Positions 1 through 7,528 of a DNA stretch of 64,000 nt are shown one piece after another. The DNA comes from Paenibacillus lignilyticus. Its GTDB lineage: Bacteria; Bacillota; Bacilli; Paenibacillales; Paenibacillaceae. Position numbers and translations under genes: made by a program. The notes under the pieces are model-generated. The model was not told the DNA's origin. It ran no database searches and worked only from the letters and a program-made list of their open reading frames with translations. How positions within the stretch are numbered: the first letter of the stretch is position 1; each line of letters starts with the position of its first letter. Location of the stretch: the NCBI RefSeq assembly GCF_017942085.1, contig NZ_JAGKSP010000001.1, positions 992,001 through 1,056,000 on the forward strand. Reading direction: 5' to 3'.

Positions 1-10
1 TTAGTTAAAT

Positions 11-30
11 AAGGTTAAGCGCTATACCTT
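11..30. promoter_or_regulatory. LacI-type operator-like palindrome (distal)
   Basis: A 20-bp imperfect palindrome with perfect 5-bp outer arms (AAGGT/ACCTT) around an AAGCGCTA-like centre. It shares the AGCGCT core with the palindrome at 72-83; the two centres are 57 bp apart. Such paired palindromes are typical of LacI-family operators, including CcpA cre sites. It lies downstream of the minus-strand promoter at 87-115, so it probably controls a gene beyond the left edge. The regulator is unknown. Confidence 0.45.
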
Positions 31-71
31 GTGGCATAAAAATAACGCTCTTCTTACTATTCCACAGTAGA

Positions 72-83
72 TTAAGCGCTTAA
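72..83. promoter_or_regulatory. LacI-type operator, perfect palindrome TTAAGCGCTTAA
   Basis: A perfect 12-bp palindrome of the kind bound by LacI-family repressors. It starts 4 bp downstream of the -10 box of the minus-strand promoter at 87-115, where bound repressor would block initiation. The core AAGCGCTTAA recurs at 50496-50505 in front of the sugar importer operon, so one regulator or CcpA could serve both. Confidence 0.5.
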
Positions 84-86
84 CTT

Positions 87-115
87 ATTTTACGAAAAAT
101 GATTGATAATCTCAA
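87..115 (-). promoter_or_regulatory. Sigma-A promoter for a gene beyond the left edge
   Basis: Reading the minus strand: -35 TTGAGA (115-110), a 17-bp spacer and -10 TAAAAT (92-87). It lies past the stop of the 522-residue gene and points leftward, so it drives a transcript that is not in the window. The two palindromes at 72-83 and 11-30 follow it in the initial transcribed region, which argues for repression. Confidence 0.5.
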
Positions 116-151
116 TAACTATTTTTGGAGAATCCTGCCATTGCGGGCCGG

Positions 152-1720
152 TTACAATCCTTCGATCACTTTAACCGTGAGGCTCCGCTTCATGAAATCA
201 AAAACAAATTCTATGACCGTATTATCTCGTTCAATGTCCATTGTCGCTTTCGTCGACGACCCGCTCCGCGGATATTCGTCAATCGAATACGTCTGAGATA
301 ACGTTCCGTATGGTGCAACGGCATAGGTGTAGGAACCCTTGAACGGCATAACAAAGCTCCGTCGATAGATGCCATTGCCGCTGTAATACATCCGCGTTAT
401 TTCGCTGTTGGAGTCATTATTGAATGCGCCGACATGATGCTGGAAGCTTCCGTATAAGATGACACGGGCCGGAAGTTTGATTCCTGTCTCGGGATCGTAG
501 CTGTCATCTGCCCCGAAGGAGGTGTTCGGCAGCGGATTGCCTGCTCTCTGCCTAAGATCCTGTTCGGATTGCCACAGCGATCTGATCTTATCTTCTTGTC
601 CGAATCCAAGTGGACAGCCTTCGCTTGCTCGATTCGCCTGGTAGCAGTTTGAACGCGCTTCTCCCTCGCCGCCGGTTGGCAGTGGACGGTGATAGCTGCC
701 CAACGTTCTTCGAATCGGCATCTGCAGATAAGCGTTGGCATTGTTTACGGCCGTCCATTTGAAGGCGTATTCAAGAAATTGATTGCGGCTTTCTTCATCC
801 TGCGATGCAAACCAGGCAATCTGGTCGTACCCCCACCATTCCTTCCATGCTCGGCGTTCAAATGGGATGTTATCCTGCTCATCGAAGAATTTGCCGCCCC
901 AATTATCGAGCTCCATCAGCATCGGTAAAGAATCGCAGCTCCAGCCGCTCGGCGTGACGCCGCCTTCGCTAAAACCCTCTTGTACCAGCGCGAGCTTGTC
1001 GCCCGTTCTATCGAGGAGCGGCATCCGCGAATAGGGCATGGAATGAATATCGAAGAGCAGCCGGCCGTCAATATTCACGCCGTGCGTATGCGCGTCAAGC
1101 AGCACAATGCCTCGTCTTGCATGTTCTCTCGCATAGTCCCGTATCTTTTGGAATAAAGAAACCGTCTTCTTGAGCCCGATGTCTTCTGCGGTATAGAGGT
1201 GAATCTGCCCCATATGAATGGCTTCATAGCCGGCATTGATATAGTTTACCGCCCGATAATAGAACCAGAACTGCGTCTCCGGCTTATTCATATTGGGAAT
1301 GCCGCCGTTATCGTCCCAGACAAAGCCTTTCGGCTTGCCGTCAAACAGCATATCGGCGAAACGGAAATTGCGGTTCTCAGCCGGTAATTGGAAGGCTGTG
1401 AACACCCATTCCGGAATCTTAATCTTCTCTACGCCTTCGAAAACCGCTTCGAAAATGCAAGTTTGCAGCATAATGTCCGGGTCGACTTCATGTACCCGTT
1501 CCGCCAGCGTCGCGGACTTGCGGAAATGCTCGCCGTCATCCGCTTCCAGCAGCCAAACGCCGGATGCGCGTCCCAGAAACTTAGCCCCGATGTTCTTGAT
1601 CATCCTCAAGTCATCGTCTACCGTAGTACTGTTGACCAAGTCTGCCGCCGTAACCGCCCTGGACAGATAACCTTCCAGAACATCCCGGCTGATACTTCCG
1701 TTAAACATAGAATGGTCCAT
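152..1720 (-). CDS. Unrecognised 522-residue protein, possibly carbohydrate-linked
   Basis: I do not recognise the family. The ORF is long, starts with ATG behind a good GGAGGT site 5 bp away, and shows normal codon use, so it is real. There is no signal peptide or membrane segment, so it should be cytoplasmic. Visible features are many aromatic residues, a DAHTHG stretch near residue 210 followed by a FDIHSMP stretch that could bind metal or sugar, and a C-terminal part from about residue 400 predicted mostly beta. A perfect 26-bp palindrome lies 51 bp upstream of the start, as expected for a gene controlled by a dimeric regulator. Sugar-responsive palindromes on both sides suggest a carbohydrate role, which is inference only. 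Confidence 0.75.
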   Translation of the reverse strand: MDHSMFNGSISRDVLEGYLSRAVTAADLVNSTTVDDDLRMIKNIGAKFLGRASGVWLLEADDGEHFRKSATLAERVHEVDPDIMLQTCIFEAVFEGVEKIKIPEWVFTAFQLPAENRNFRFADMLFDGKPKGFVWDDNGGIPNMNKPETQFWFYYRAVNYINAGYEAIHMGQIHLYTAEDIGLKKTVSLFQKIRDYAREHARRGIVLLDAHTHGVNIDGRLLFDIHSMPYSRMPLLDRTGDKLALVQEGFSEGGVTPSGWSCDSLPMLMELDNWGGKFFDEQDNIPFERRAWKEWWGYDQIAWFASQDEESRNQFLEYAFKWTAVNNANAYLQMPIRRTLGSYHRPLPTGGEGEARSNCYQANRASEGCPLGFGQEDKIRSLWQSEQDLRQRAGNPLPNTSFGADDSYDPETGIKLPARVILYGSFQHHVGAFNNDSNSEITRMYYSGNGIYRRSFVMPFKGSYTYAVAPYGTLSQTYSIDEYPRSGSSTKATMDIERDNTVIEFVFDFMKRSLTVKVIEGL

Positions 1721-1770
1721 TTCTACCTCCGCGGTCGTAGTAAGTCATCATCGTATCATGTTGTCTGTTT

Positions 1771-1796
1771 CGTTTCTGGTATCGATACCAGAAACG
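1771..1796. promoter_or_regulatory. Perfect 26-bp palindrome, likely operator
   Basis: Both 13-bp arms are exact reverse complements, with core TGGTATCGATACCA. The centre is 64 bp upstream of the ATG of the 522-residue gene. It is too far from a stop codon and has no T-run, so it is not a terminator. LacI-family sites often have the form TGGTAnCGnTACCA. No matching regulator gene is adjacent; candidates in the window include the LacI protein at 49238-50281. Confidence 0.55.
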
Positions 1797-1875
1797 TATA
1801 TTTCTAATTTACCATCATTTTCGAATATTGGAACAACTATTTTTAGAATTTACACTTTTTTATTGTTTGGGCACA

Positions 1876-1921
1876 AGAATAGAGTGATACCGGCTGCCTT
1901 GCTCAACCAGCATCACTCTAT
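1876..1921 (-). terminator. Hairpin terminator after the lipoprotein operon
   Basis: On the minus strand AGAGTGAT pairs with ATCACTCT around an internal CTGG/CAG-rich stem, followed by the modest T-tail ATTCTTG. It lies 15 bp after the stop of the lipoprotein gene. Confidence 0.5.
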
Positions 1922-1935
1922 ATATCAATCCCTAT

Positions 1936-2319
1936 TTATTCCGAAACCAGCGTTTGATCAAACATCGCCTTGCTCGCTTCCGGTACTTGAATGATATCTT
2001 GCACCTTATACATGTCCGAATCAGGGTCTTTCACGATATCCAGCAATAGAATCTCATCCTCCATCCTTAGATAGCTATAGGTTCGGAGCTCGGCTCCGGT
2101 CGCTGAGATGGCCTTTAATTGACCCCAATCACCCATGGAAAGGCTTCCCTTCAAAGCATCCGTAAAGTACAAATTCAATTGCTGCAAATTCTGATGATCG
2201 ATCGCTTGCTTCACGAGCATAGCCACATTTTCCGGAGAATCGGGCTGAACAAGCTTGGGGGATGAACATCCCATCATGCACATCAATCCTATTAGCACCG
2301 TAAGCTTCTTTGCCGTCAT
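1936..2319 (-). CDS. Small lipoprotein of unknown function
   Basis: About 127 residues. The N-terminus (MTAKKLTVLIGL) is hydrophobic and ends in a lipobox-like MCMMGC with Cys at residue 18, so it is predicted to be lipid-anchored outside the membrane. The rest is mixed alpha/beta with no motif I recognise. The ATG at 2319 was preferred over an upstream in-frame ATG because it forms a four-base ATGA overlap with the stop of the preceding gene and has an AGGAG site 9 bp upstream. It is the last gene of a three-gene unit with a membrane protein and a kinase-like protein. It could be a binding or quality-control partner of the membrane protein. Confidence 0.75.
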   Translation of the reverse strand: MTAKKLTVLIGLMCMMGCSSPKLVQPDSPENVAMLVKQAIDHQNLQQLNLYFTDALKGSLSMGDWGQLKAISATGAELRTYSYLRMEDEILLLDIVKDPDSDMYKVQDIIQVPEASKAMFDQTLVSE

Positions 2320-2774
2320 GCTGCTTCTCCTAACCAATCATATAAACGATCATAAAGCAATGAATTCGCTTGATATTTCTTATTATCCCGAACGACGTAA
2401 CCGTGTTCATTAATATCGATTTGGACATTACGCTTATCCTTCGTCACGATGGTGAGCACCAGCGCTTTTCCATCATTTCGTATATTGGTTGAACCTAACC
2501 TGCGATAGTAGGATACGCTTTCCAAAATATCCATCAGCTCTTGCTGATCCTTGGTCTGCAACTCGATCCAGTTATGCTTGACAACGCCATCGTTCAAATC
2601 GTCATAATAGATGGTTTGGATATCGCCTGACAGTTTGATGATGGATTCCTCCGCGGATTTAGGTGAGTTGAAATACCAACACAGTCCTCCGATGAGTACA
2701 AGAATGGGAAATACGAGATAACGCGGCCGCAATATAATATTCAGCCCCTCTCTTGGTCGAATGTGTTCTTCCAT
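2316..2774 (-). CDS. Single-pass membrane protein of unknown function
   Basis: About 152 residues with one membrane segment near residues 19-36 (YLVFPILVLIGGLCWYF) followed by an extracytoplasmic domain of about 110 residues. No family is recognised. The ATG at 2774 overlaps the upstream kinase-like gene by 34 bases and has a poor ribosome site. A TTG at 2732, nine bases after that gene's stop and 12 bases after GAGGGG, would also work and gives a protein starting just before the membrane segment. Its stop overlaps the lipoprotein start (ATGA), so the two are probably translationally coupled. Confidence 0.7.
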   Translation of the reverse strand: MEEHIRPREGLNIILRPRYLVFPILVLIGGLCWYFNSPKSAEESIIKLSGDIQTIYYDDLNDGVVKHNWIELQTKDQQELMDILESVSYYRRLGSTNIRNDGKALVLTIVTKDKRNVQIDINEHGYVVRDNKKYQANSLLYDRLYDWLGEAA

Positions 2775-3541
2775 GCTGCTTGCAATCGTTCAAAGATTTC
2801 TTCCTGTTCCTTGCCTTTCATTTCATGGATGCGTACGGCTAATGTAGGCAGCATCCATGCCTCCAGCTCAGCTTTCTTAACACCGCTTAAATCTATGTAA
2901 ACATCCAGATATACATCGTGAAAAAGCTTCCGGCCATCCTGCAGCCAGCTAGGCGCATCCGGTGGTAAAGCATGCGAATCCAACATCATCGAGGTTCGGC
3001 TCACATCCGCAGCTTGATTGCCGATTAGAACATTCATCCAGTCGATAATGACAGGCCCATCCGCTGCCATAAGAATGTTACCCGGGTGAAAATCGTAGTG
3101 ACACAGTGCTTGTCCGTCCGGCAATTGCTGAATGACTGCCATAATCAGTTCCTTCTGGCGATCGTTAATCCCCGGGGCAGCCAGCGTATGTTTGATCATC
3201 TCTTGCTTCAGATTCGGGGTAAAATCAACCTTCAGTTCATGAAGCTGAAATTGAAGCTCCGCCATCAATTTCGCATAATGAGTAATGCTCTCACGATTGG
3301 GTTCGATCCTGCTCAGCATGGAAGGAGCATTGATTCGCTCATATACGATGCCGGTGCGGCCTTCATGCTCAATAAGTCCTCCGAAACGCGGTGTCCGTAT
3401 AGCCAACCGAGAAATAATCTCTGCATTCTTAGCTTCATTCGGTGCTTCATGGGCATGGTGAAAGATCTTAATCACCTCATGCTCGCCCCATTCATACACA
3501 TCCGCTGTATGGCCTCTCCCAATCAGTTTGCCAGCTTTCAT
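2741..3541 (-). CDS. Aminoglycoside phosphotransferase-family kinase-like protein
   Basis: A 266-residue protein with the APH/choline-kinase fold. Visible in order: a nucleotide-binding loop GRGHTADVYEW (8-18), the ATP-binding lysine in VIKIF (K25), the Brenner catalytic motif HYDFHPGN (148-155; D150 catalytic, N155 metal-binding) and the magnesium aspartate in IIDW (D167). Members phosphorylate small hydroxylated molecules such as aminoglycosides, choline, homoserine or thiamine; the substrate cannot be told here. The ATG at 3541 follows GAGGTG by 7 bp. The open frame extends 43 codons further upstream, but that part has no ribosome site and does not look like the family. It heads an operon with two extracytoplasmic proteins of unknown function. 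Confidence 0.85.
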   Translation of the reverse strand: MKAGKLIGRGHTADVYEWGEHEVIKIFHHAHEAPNEAKNAEIISRLAIRTPRFGGLIEHEGRTGIVYERINAPSMLSRIEPNRESITHYAKLMAELQFQLHELKVDFTPNLKQEMIKHTLAAPGINDRQKELIMAVIQQLPDGQALCHYDFHPGNILMAADGPVIIDWMNVLIGNQAADVSRTSMMLDSHALPPDAPSWLQDGRKLFHDVYLDVYIDLSGVKKAELEAWMLPTLAVRIHEMKGKEQEEIFERLQAAWKNTFDQERG

Positions 3542-3702
3542 ATTGCGGCACCTCACTAAGGCATTGTAATTGGTATTGTATCCCATTTCATAGGGCAATG
3601 TTGTTAAAATTCTCCCAAAGAAATAGCCGCATCGGCATAAGAGTGTCTCTCTTTGCGTAATGCGGCTCATTTTGCTAGTATTCAGCTAAATTTCGCTCGA
3701 TT

Positions 3703-3816
3703 TCACTTCGTATGATCTAAGCTCACAATTGCCGGTGTGAAAGCCGTAGTACGCTTGCAGATGCGCCGCTCCACATTCCATTCGGTTTGACCGTGCCTCA
3801 CCGCGAATATTTTCAT
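3703..3816 (-). pseudogene. N-terminal remnant of a histidine phosphatase (phosphoglycerate mutase family)
   Basis: A 37-codon frame that begins with ATG 6 bp after GAGG and reads MKIFAVRHGQTEWNVERRIC. This is the start of histidine-phosphatase proteins, with the catalytic RHG at residues 7-9 and the usual TEWN. Similarity seems to continue for about ten residues (the family usually has CGRTD here, this has CKRTT) and then stops at TGA. The rest of a gene of about 200 codons is absent; only about 160 bp separate it from the kinase-like gene. I read it as a recently decayed gene, although a tiny expressed peptide cannot be excluded. Confidence 0.6.
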
Positions 3817-3846
3817 AGACAGCCTCATTTTCGATAGGATGATGAA

Positions 3847-5469
3847 CTAGTTCTGCTGATAGACGTACTTGCTCGCAGACACAGTGACAGTAGCTGTAGT
3901 CGAACCCTCCGCGGGAACGGTTATTGTTCCTTTGGCTGAATAGGTGTTGCCGGTAAATTCAAAATACTGGCCGAAGCTGTACGTTCCGGGCGGCAGGTAA
4001 AGCTCGAACTTCCCATTGTTCAGAACGACGTCGCAGATATAACTGTTGCGGTCATTAAAGATGTTCACCTGGCCTGACCGATTGACGGTTGCGTTCTCGA
4101 ATAGAGCGGTGCCGGTCACATTAGGCTTCTGCAGCTGCAGCGTCTCGTTCTCAAACCGGCCGTTCTGCACACGAATCGGCTTGTTCAGTACATTTGTCGT
4201 GCGATAAGTACGAACGCTCACAATGTTATAGAGCCCATCAGGTATTTCCACATAGGCTGTGAGTCCTTCCCAGTTCACCCAGCGATCCAGGTCATATCTG
4301 CCTTCTGCAGACTGAATAAAGATTGTGCCGCTCTCAACCGGAACGCCCTGTGCATCCTTGATATGAAGCTCCGGAATAACCGGCTGTTTATCCTGAACCG
4401 TTAACCATTTGGTCGTGCCGCGAGAGACAGCCATGCTGTATGGGGTATCTTGAAACCGATTTTTCTTGTAAGGATCGGCGCCTGCCTTGAGCAGCAGCTG
4501 AACAATCGGGTAGCTGGACCACTGAACAGCTGTATACAGGGAGCTGTCGAGTCCCGGATCAGCGCCATGTGCGAGAAGCGTCTGAACGATTTCCGCTTTC
4601 GGATATTGATTGACATACATGCTCCCATTGCTGGAGCGGCCAATTACGCCTGAAGCGGATTCCAGATAGGTCCAGCCATCTCGGTTCGTTTTATTCACGT
4701 CATAACCTTGCGACAATAGCAGGTCCAACAGTTCGGCATTTTGATTCAATATCGCCTCCGAAACCAAATCCCTCGACGACAGCTTGACATCCGCGCCATA
4801 CTCCAGCAACGCTCGCGTCCCCTCCGTACTGCTCTTCATCACCGTATATTCGATCGGAACAATATTCCCGAACATGTTAATCAGCTTCAGGTTCGGGTCG
4901 ACGCCTCGATCCAGCATCCGCCTGATCGTCGCTGCATCGCCGCTCATTGCGGCTTCGAACAGCGTGCGCTGGTAGATTTTCAAATCGGCCTCGCTATACC
5001 CGATGACTACCTGCTGCTGCTTTGCATCGTAGGTTACGTTTTTCCCGCTCACAATCGAAACCAGTCTTGCCGAAACGTAAACACGTCCGTTTATGATAAC
5101 CGGCGCTTGGCTTAGGCGGATGTTCTGGTTGGCTGTTTGGAGCATCGTGTCGTTCACGCGCGCGCTCCATTTGGTCAATCCCCGCGTCATTTCAATGCTT
5201 CCCTGCTGTACCACCGCTTTGACGCCCAGACCGTCAAAGATCCATTTCATCGGCAGCAATAAATTGCCTTTGTACATTTGCGGCGCGGCTGTTGTTGGAG
5301 TAAGCGGCTTCCCGTCAATGACCACCATAATAGGCGGCGCTGCATTCTTCTTGGCTGCCGGAGCTGCCGCTGCGCTGGCCGGCGATTGTATTACGGCTGC
5401 CAGAAGGAATAGCGCGGCCAACACCATCGCGACCACCGATACTCTTCCGGCTTGATTCTGACTTCTCAT
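3847..5469 (-). CDS. Exported protein with copper-amine-oxidase-type stalk domain and ankyrin repeats
   Basis: 540 residues. A Sec signal peptide covers about residues 1-33 (hydrophobic MVLAALFLLAAV, then Ala-rich with ASA sites). It is followed by the stalk domain found at the N-terminus of copper amine oxidases and many Paenibacillus exported proteins (about 45-155; IDGKPL, LLPMKWIFDGLG, VYVSARL). Then come ankyrin repeats (about 165-350; repeated ALLEYGADV, LLLSQGYDVN, LLAHGADP, LLLKAGADP), and a beta-rich C-terminal region that may be carbohydrate- or wall-binding. Ankyrin repeats are protein-binding modules and are less common outside the cell. It is flanked by the histidine-phosphatase remnant and a divergent importer and appears to be transcribed alone. 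Confidence 0.85.
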   Translation of the reverse strand: MRSQNQAGRVSVVAMVLAALFLLAAVIQSPASAAAAPAAKKNAAPPIMVVIDGKPLTPTTAAPQMYKGNLLLPMKWIFDGLGVKAVVQQGSIEMTRGLTKWSARVNDTMLQTANQNIRLSQAPVIINGRVYVSARLVSIVSGKNVTYDAKQQQVVIGYSEADLKIYQRTLFEAAMSGDAATIRRMLDRGVDPNLKLINMFGNIVPIEYTVMKSSTEGTRALLEYGADVKLSSRDLVSEAILNQNAELLDLLLSQGYDVNKTNRDGWTYLESASGVIGRSSNGSMYVNQYPKAEIVQTLLAHGADPGLDSSLYTAVQWSSYPIVQLLLKAGADPYKKNRFQDTPYSMAVSRGTTKWLTVQDKQPVIPELHIKDAQGVPVESGTIFIQSAEGRYDLDRWVNWEGLTAYVEIPDGLYNIVSVRTYRTTNVLNKPIRVQNGRFENETLQLQKPNVTGTALFENATVNRSGQVNIFNDRNSYICDVVLNNGKFELYLPPGTYSFGQYFEFTGNTYSAKGTITVPAEGSTTATVTVSASKYVYQQN

Positions 5470-5675
5470 TTATCCATTCATCCCCTTAAACATAATCACA
5501 ACCCGTATCCCATAATTCGACAGTAACCGTCCAATCCCTTCCATAAAACATCCAATCAATCCCAATTATTAGCACCGATTCTGGGCGCCCGCATACCATG
5601 TGAACATACTTATTTTTTTCTGCACGACAGGCTGCCCCCAGGCATGAATTGCAGAAAGTCTATGGAGGGGTTTAC

Positions 5676-6680
5676 TTGAAAAGAAGTATGATGAGACTTT
5701 CGTTCATCGTCATCAGCTTAGCGCTTCTGCTGGCGGGCTGCGGCGGGAAAAAGTCGGAACCGACCAAGGTTCGAATCGGCGAAGTAACGCGTTCTATTTT
5801 CTATGCACCGCAGTATGTCGCGATTACGAACGGTTTTTTCAAAGAAGAAGGTCTGGACGTAGAATTGACCACTACGCCGGGCGGAGATAAAACGATGACC
5901 GCGCTGCTTAGCAACAACATTGATGTGGCATTGGTTGGATCGGAAACCTCCATTTATGTCTCGCTTCAAGGCTCCGAAGATCCGGTCATTAACTTCGCTC
6001 AATTAACGCAAACCGACGGTACCTTCCTTATATCCCGCGCCAAAGTCGACAATTTCGATTGGAATATGCTGAAGGGATCCAAATTCCTTGGACAGCGCAA
6101 AGGCGGCATGCCGCAAATGGCCGGCGAGTTTACGCTCAAGAAACACGGCATCGATCCACAGCAAGACCTCGAGCTCATTCAAAATGTCGAGTTTGCCAAC
6201 ATCGTTCCTGCCTTCACTTCGGGCACGGGCGATTACGTACAGCTCTTCGAGCCATCGGCAACTATGATCGAGCAGCAAGGCAAAGGGTATGTCGTAGCGT
6301 CATTCGGCACGGAGAGCGGCCATCTGCCTTATACCGTGTTCATGACCAAACAAAGCTATATCGATGACAATCCGGGTACGGTACAGAAGTTTACGAATGC
6401 GGTCCACAAAGGGCAAAAATGGGTGCAAGAGCATAGTGTAAATGAAATCGCCGATGCGGTTGCGCCATTCTTCCCGGACACGGACATCGAGCTGATCCGC
6501 GGCGTTGTGAAACGGTACAAAGATCAAGGCTCTTTTGCAACAGATCCGGTCATTGACGAAACCGAGTGGGCGAACTTGCAGGATGTAATGAAATCAGCCG
6601 GCGAGCTGGATGGCCCGGCAGATTACGCGAAGCTGGTCAACAATACGTTCGCGGAACAAGCGATAGAGAATGTGAAGTAA
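5676..6680 (+). CDS. ABC importer substrate-binding lipoprotein, SsuA/NMT1-like
   Basis: 334 residues. The lipobox LLAGC puts the lipidated Cys near residue 22, so it is anchored outside the membrane. The mature part begins VRIGEVTRSIFYAPQYVAITNG followed by FFKEEGLDVEL, typical of the aliphatic sulfonate, taurine and pyrimidine-precursor binding family (NMT1/SsuA/ThiY). The CCCFxP signature of ThiY is not seen, and there is no TPP riboswitch upstream, so thiamine precursor uptake is not supported. The TTG at 5676 was chosen because GGAGGGG lies 5 bp before it; an ATG at 5688 is the alternative. It is the first gene of a three-gene importer and resembles the YtlA-type unit of Bacillus. The substrate is unknown. 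Confidence 0.85.
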   Translation: MKRSMMRLSFIVISLALLLAGCGGKKSEPTKVRIGEVTRSIFYAPQYVAITNGFFKEEGLDVELTTTPGGDKTMTALLSNNIDVALVGSETSIYVSLQGSEDPVINFAQLTQTDGTFLISRAKVDNFDWNMLKGSKFLGQRKGGMPQMAGEFTLKKHGIDPQQDLELIQNVEFANIVPAFTSGTGDYVQLFEPSATMIEQQGKGYVVASFGTESGHLPYTVFMTKQSYIDDNPGTVQKFTNAVHKGQKWVQEHSVNEIADAVAPFFPDTDIELIRGVVKRYKDQGSFATDPVIDETEWANLQDVMKSAGELDGPADYAKLVNNTFAEQAIENVK

Positions 6681-6704
6681 CGAGCACTTGATGGACTTGA
6701 ATTG

Positions 6705-6722
6705 GGCCGCCTGCGTGCGGCC
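6705..6722 (+). other. Intercistronic hairpin between binding protein and ATPase
   Basis: GGCCGC and GCGGCC pair around CTGCGT, 25 bp after the stop of the binding-protein gene. There is no T-run, so it is not a full terminator. Hairpins here commonly protect the upstream message 3' end and so raise the binding protein above the membrane parts. Similar hairpins follow the two sugar-binding protein genes at 18140 and 57477. Confidence 0.45.
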
Positions 6723-6751
6723 TCTTCAAGCGTATGGAAGGGGTGAACGCT

Positions 6752-7528
6752 GTGATTCCTGTCGTGGAAGTAAAGGATGTTACGCATGTGTACGTCAATG
6801 AGAAAGGGGCAACGCTTGCCCTGGATCAGATTGCGTTATCGGTCAGGAGCGGTGAATTCGTATCCCTCGTCGGTCCAAGCGGCTGCGGCAAAACGACGCT
6901 GTTATCCATCATCGCAGGCTTAATTCCGCCAACCGAAGGAGAAGTTTCGATACTCGGCCAACCCGTTACCGGCCCGACGTCGAAGATCGGCTATATGCTG
7001 CAGCAGGATTTTCTGTTTCCGTGGCGGTCCATTCGCGAGAATGTGACGATCGGTCTGGAAATCATGGGCAAGCTCACACGCGAGAAGAAAGAGTTCGCGC
7101 TTCATCTGTTGGAAGAGCTGGGACTTGGCCAGTCTGCGGCCAAATATCCCGGTGAGCTGTCAGGCGGCATGCGGCAGCGGGCAGCGCTTGCGCGTACACT
7201 GGCCACCGAACCGGATATTTTGTTCCTGGATGAGCCGTTCTCGTCGCTTGATTTTCAAACCAAGCTGCAGCTCGAGAACTTAATCTCCCACACACTTAAA
7301 GCCCGCCGCAAAACCTCGCTGCTCGTTACCCATGATATCGCCGAGGCCATCGCGATGAGCGACAGAGTGATTGTGCTTGCGCCTAATCCGGGCCGGATCA
7401 AGAGCGAAATAACCATCCCCGCGTATCTGGCGGATATGACGCCGATTGCCGCGCGAGAGCAAGACGGGTTTCAGGAGTGGTTTCGAATCGTCCGGAAGGA
7501 GTTCGAATCGACGGAGAGAAGGAGATGA
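6752..7528 (+). CDS. ABC importer ATPase, SsuB/TauB family
   Basis: 258 residues. It shows Walker A GPSGCGKTT (about 41-49), the Q-loop in MLQQDFLFPW, the signature LSGGMRQRAALAR, Walker B ILFLDEPFSSLD and the switch histidine in LLVTHDIAEA. This is the standard nitrate/sulfonate/taurine-type ATPase that energises import with the neighbouring binding protein and permease. The GTG at 6752 is preferred over the ATG at 6734 because GGGGTG lies 6 bp before it and the protein then starts, as usual, just ahead of the first beta strand. It overlaps the permease start by ATGA. Confidence 0.9.
   Translation: MIPVVEVKDVTHVYVNEKGATLALDQIALSVRSGEFVSLVGPSGCGKTTLLSIIAGLIPPTEGEVSILGQPVTGPTSKIGYMLQQDFLFPWRSIRENVTIGLEIMGKLTREKKEFALHLLEELGLGQSAAKYPGELSGGMRQRAALARTLATEPDILFLDEPFSSLDFQTKLQLENLISHTLKARRKTSLLVTHDIAEAIAMSDRVIVLAPNPGRIKSEITIPAYLADMTPIAAREQDGFQEWFRIVRKEFESTERRR

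Noticed and set aside
5470..5675. TPP or other riboswitch before the SsuA-like gene
   Set aside because: The conserved CTGAGA and pyrimidine-binding motifs of the TPP element are not present, and no other riboswitch pattern was recognised.
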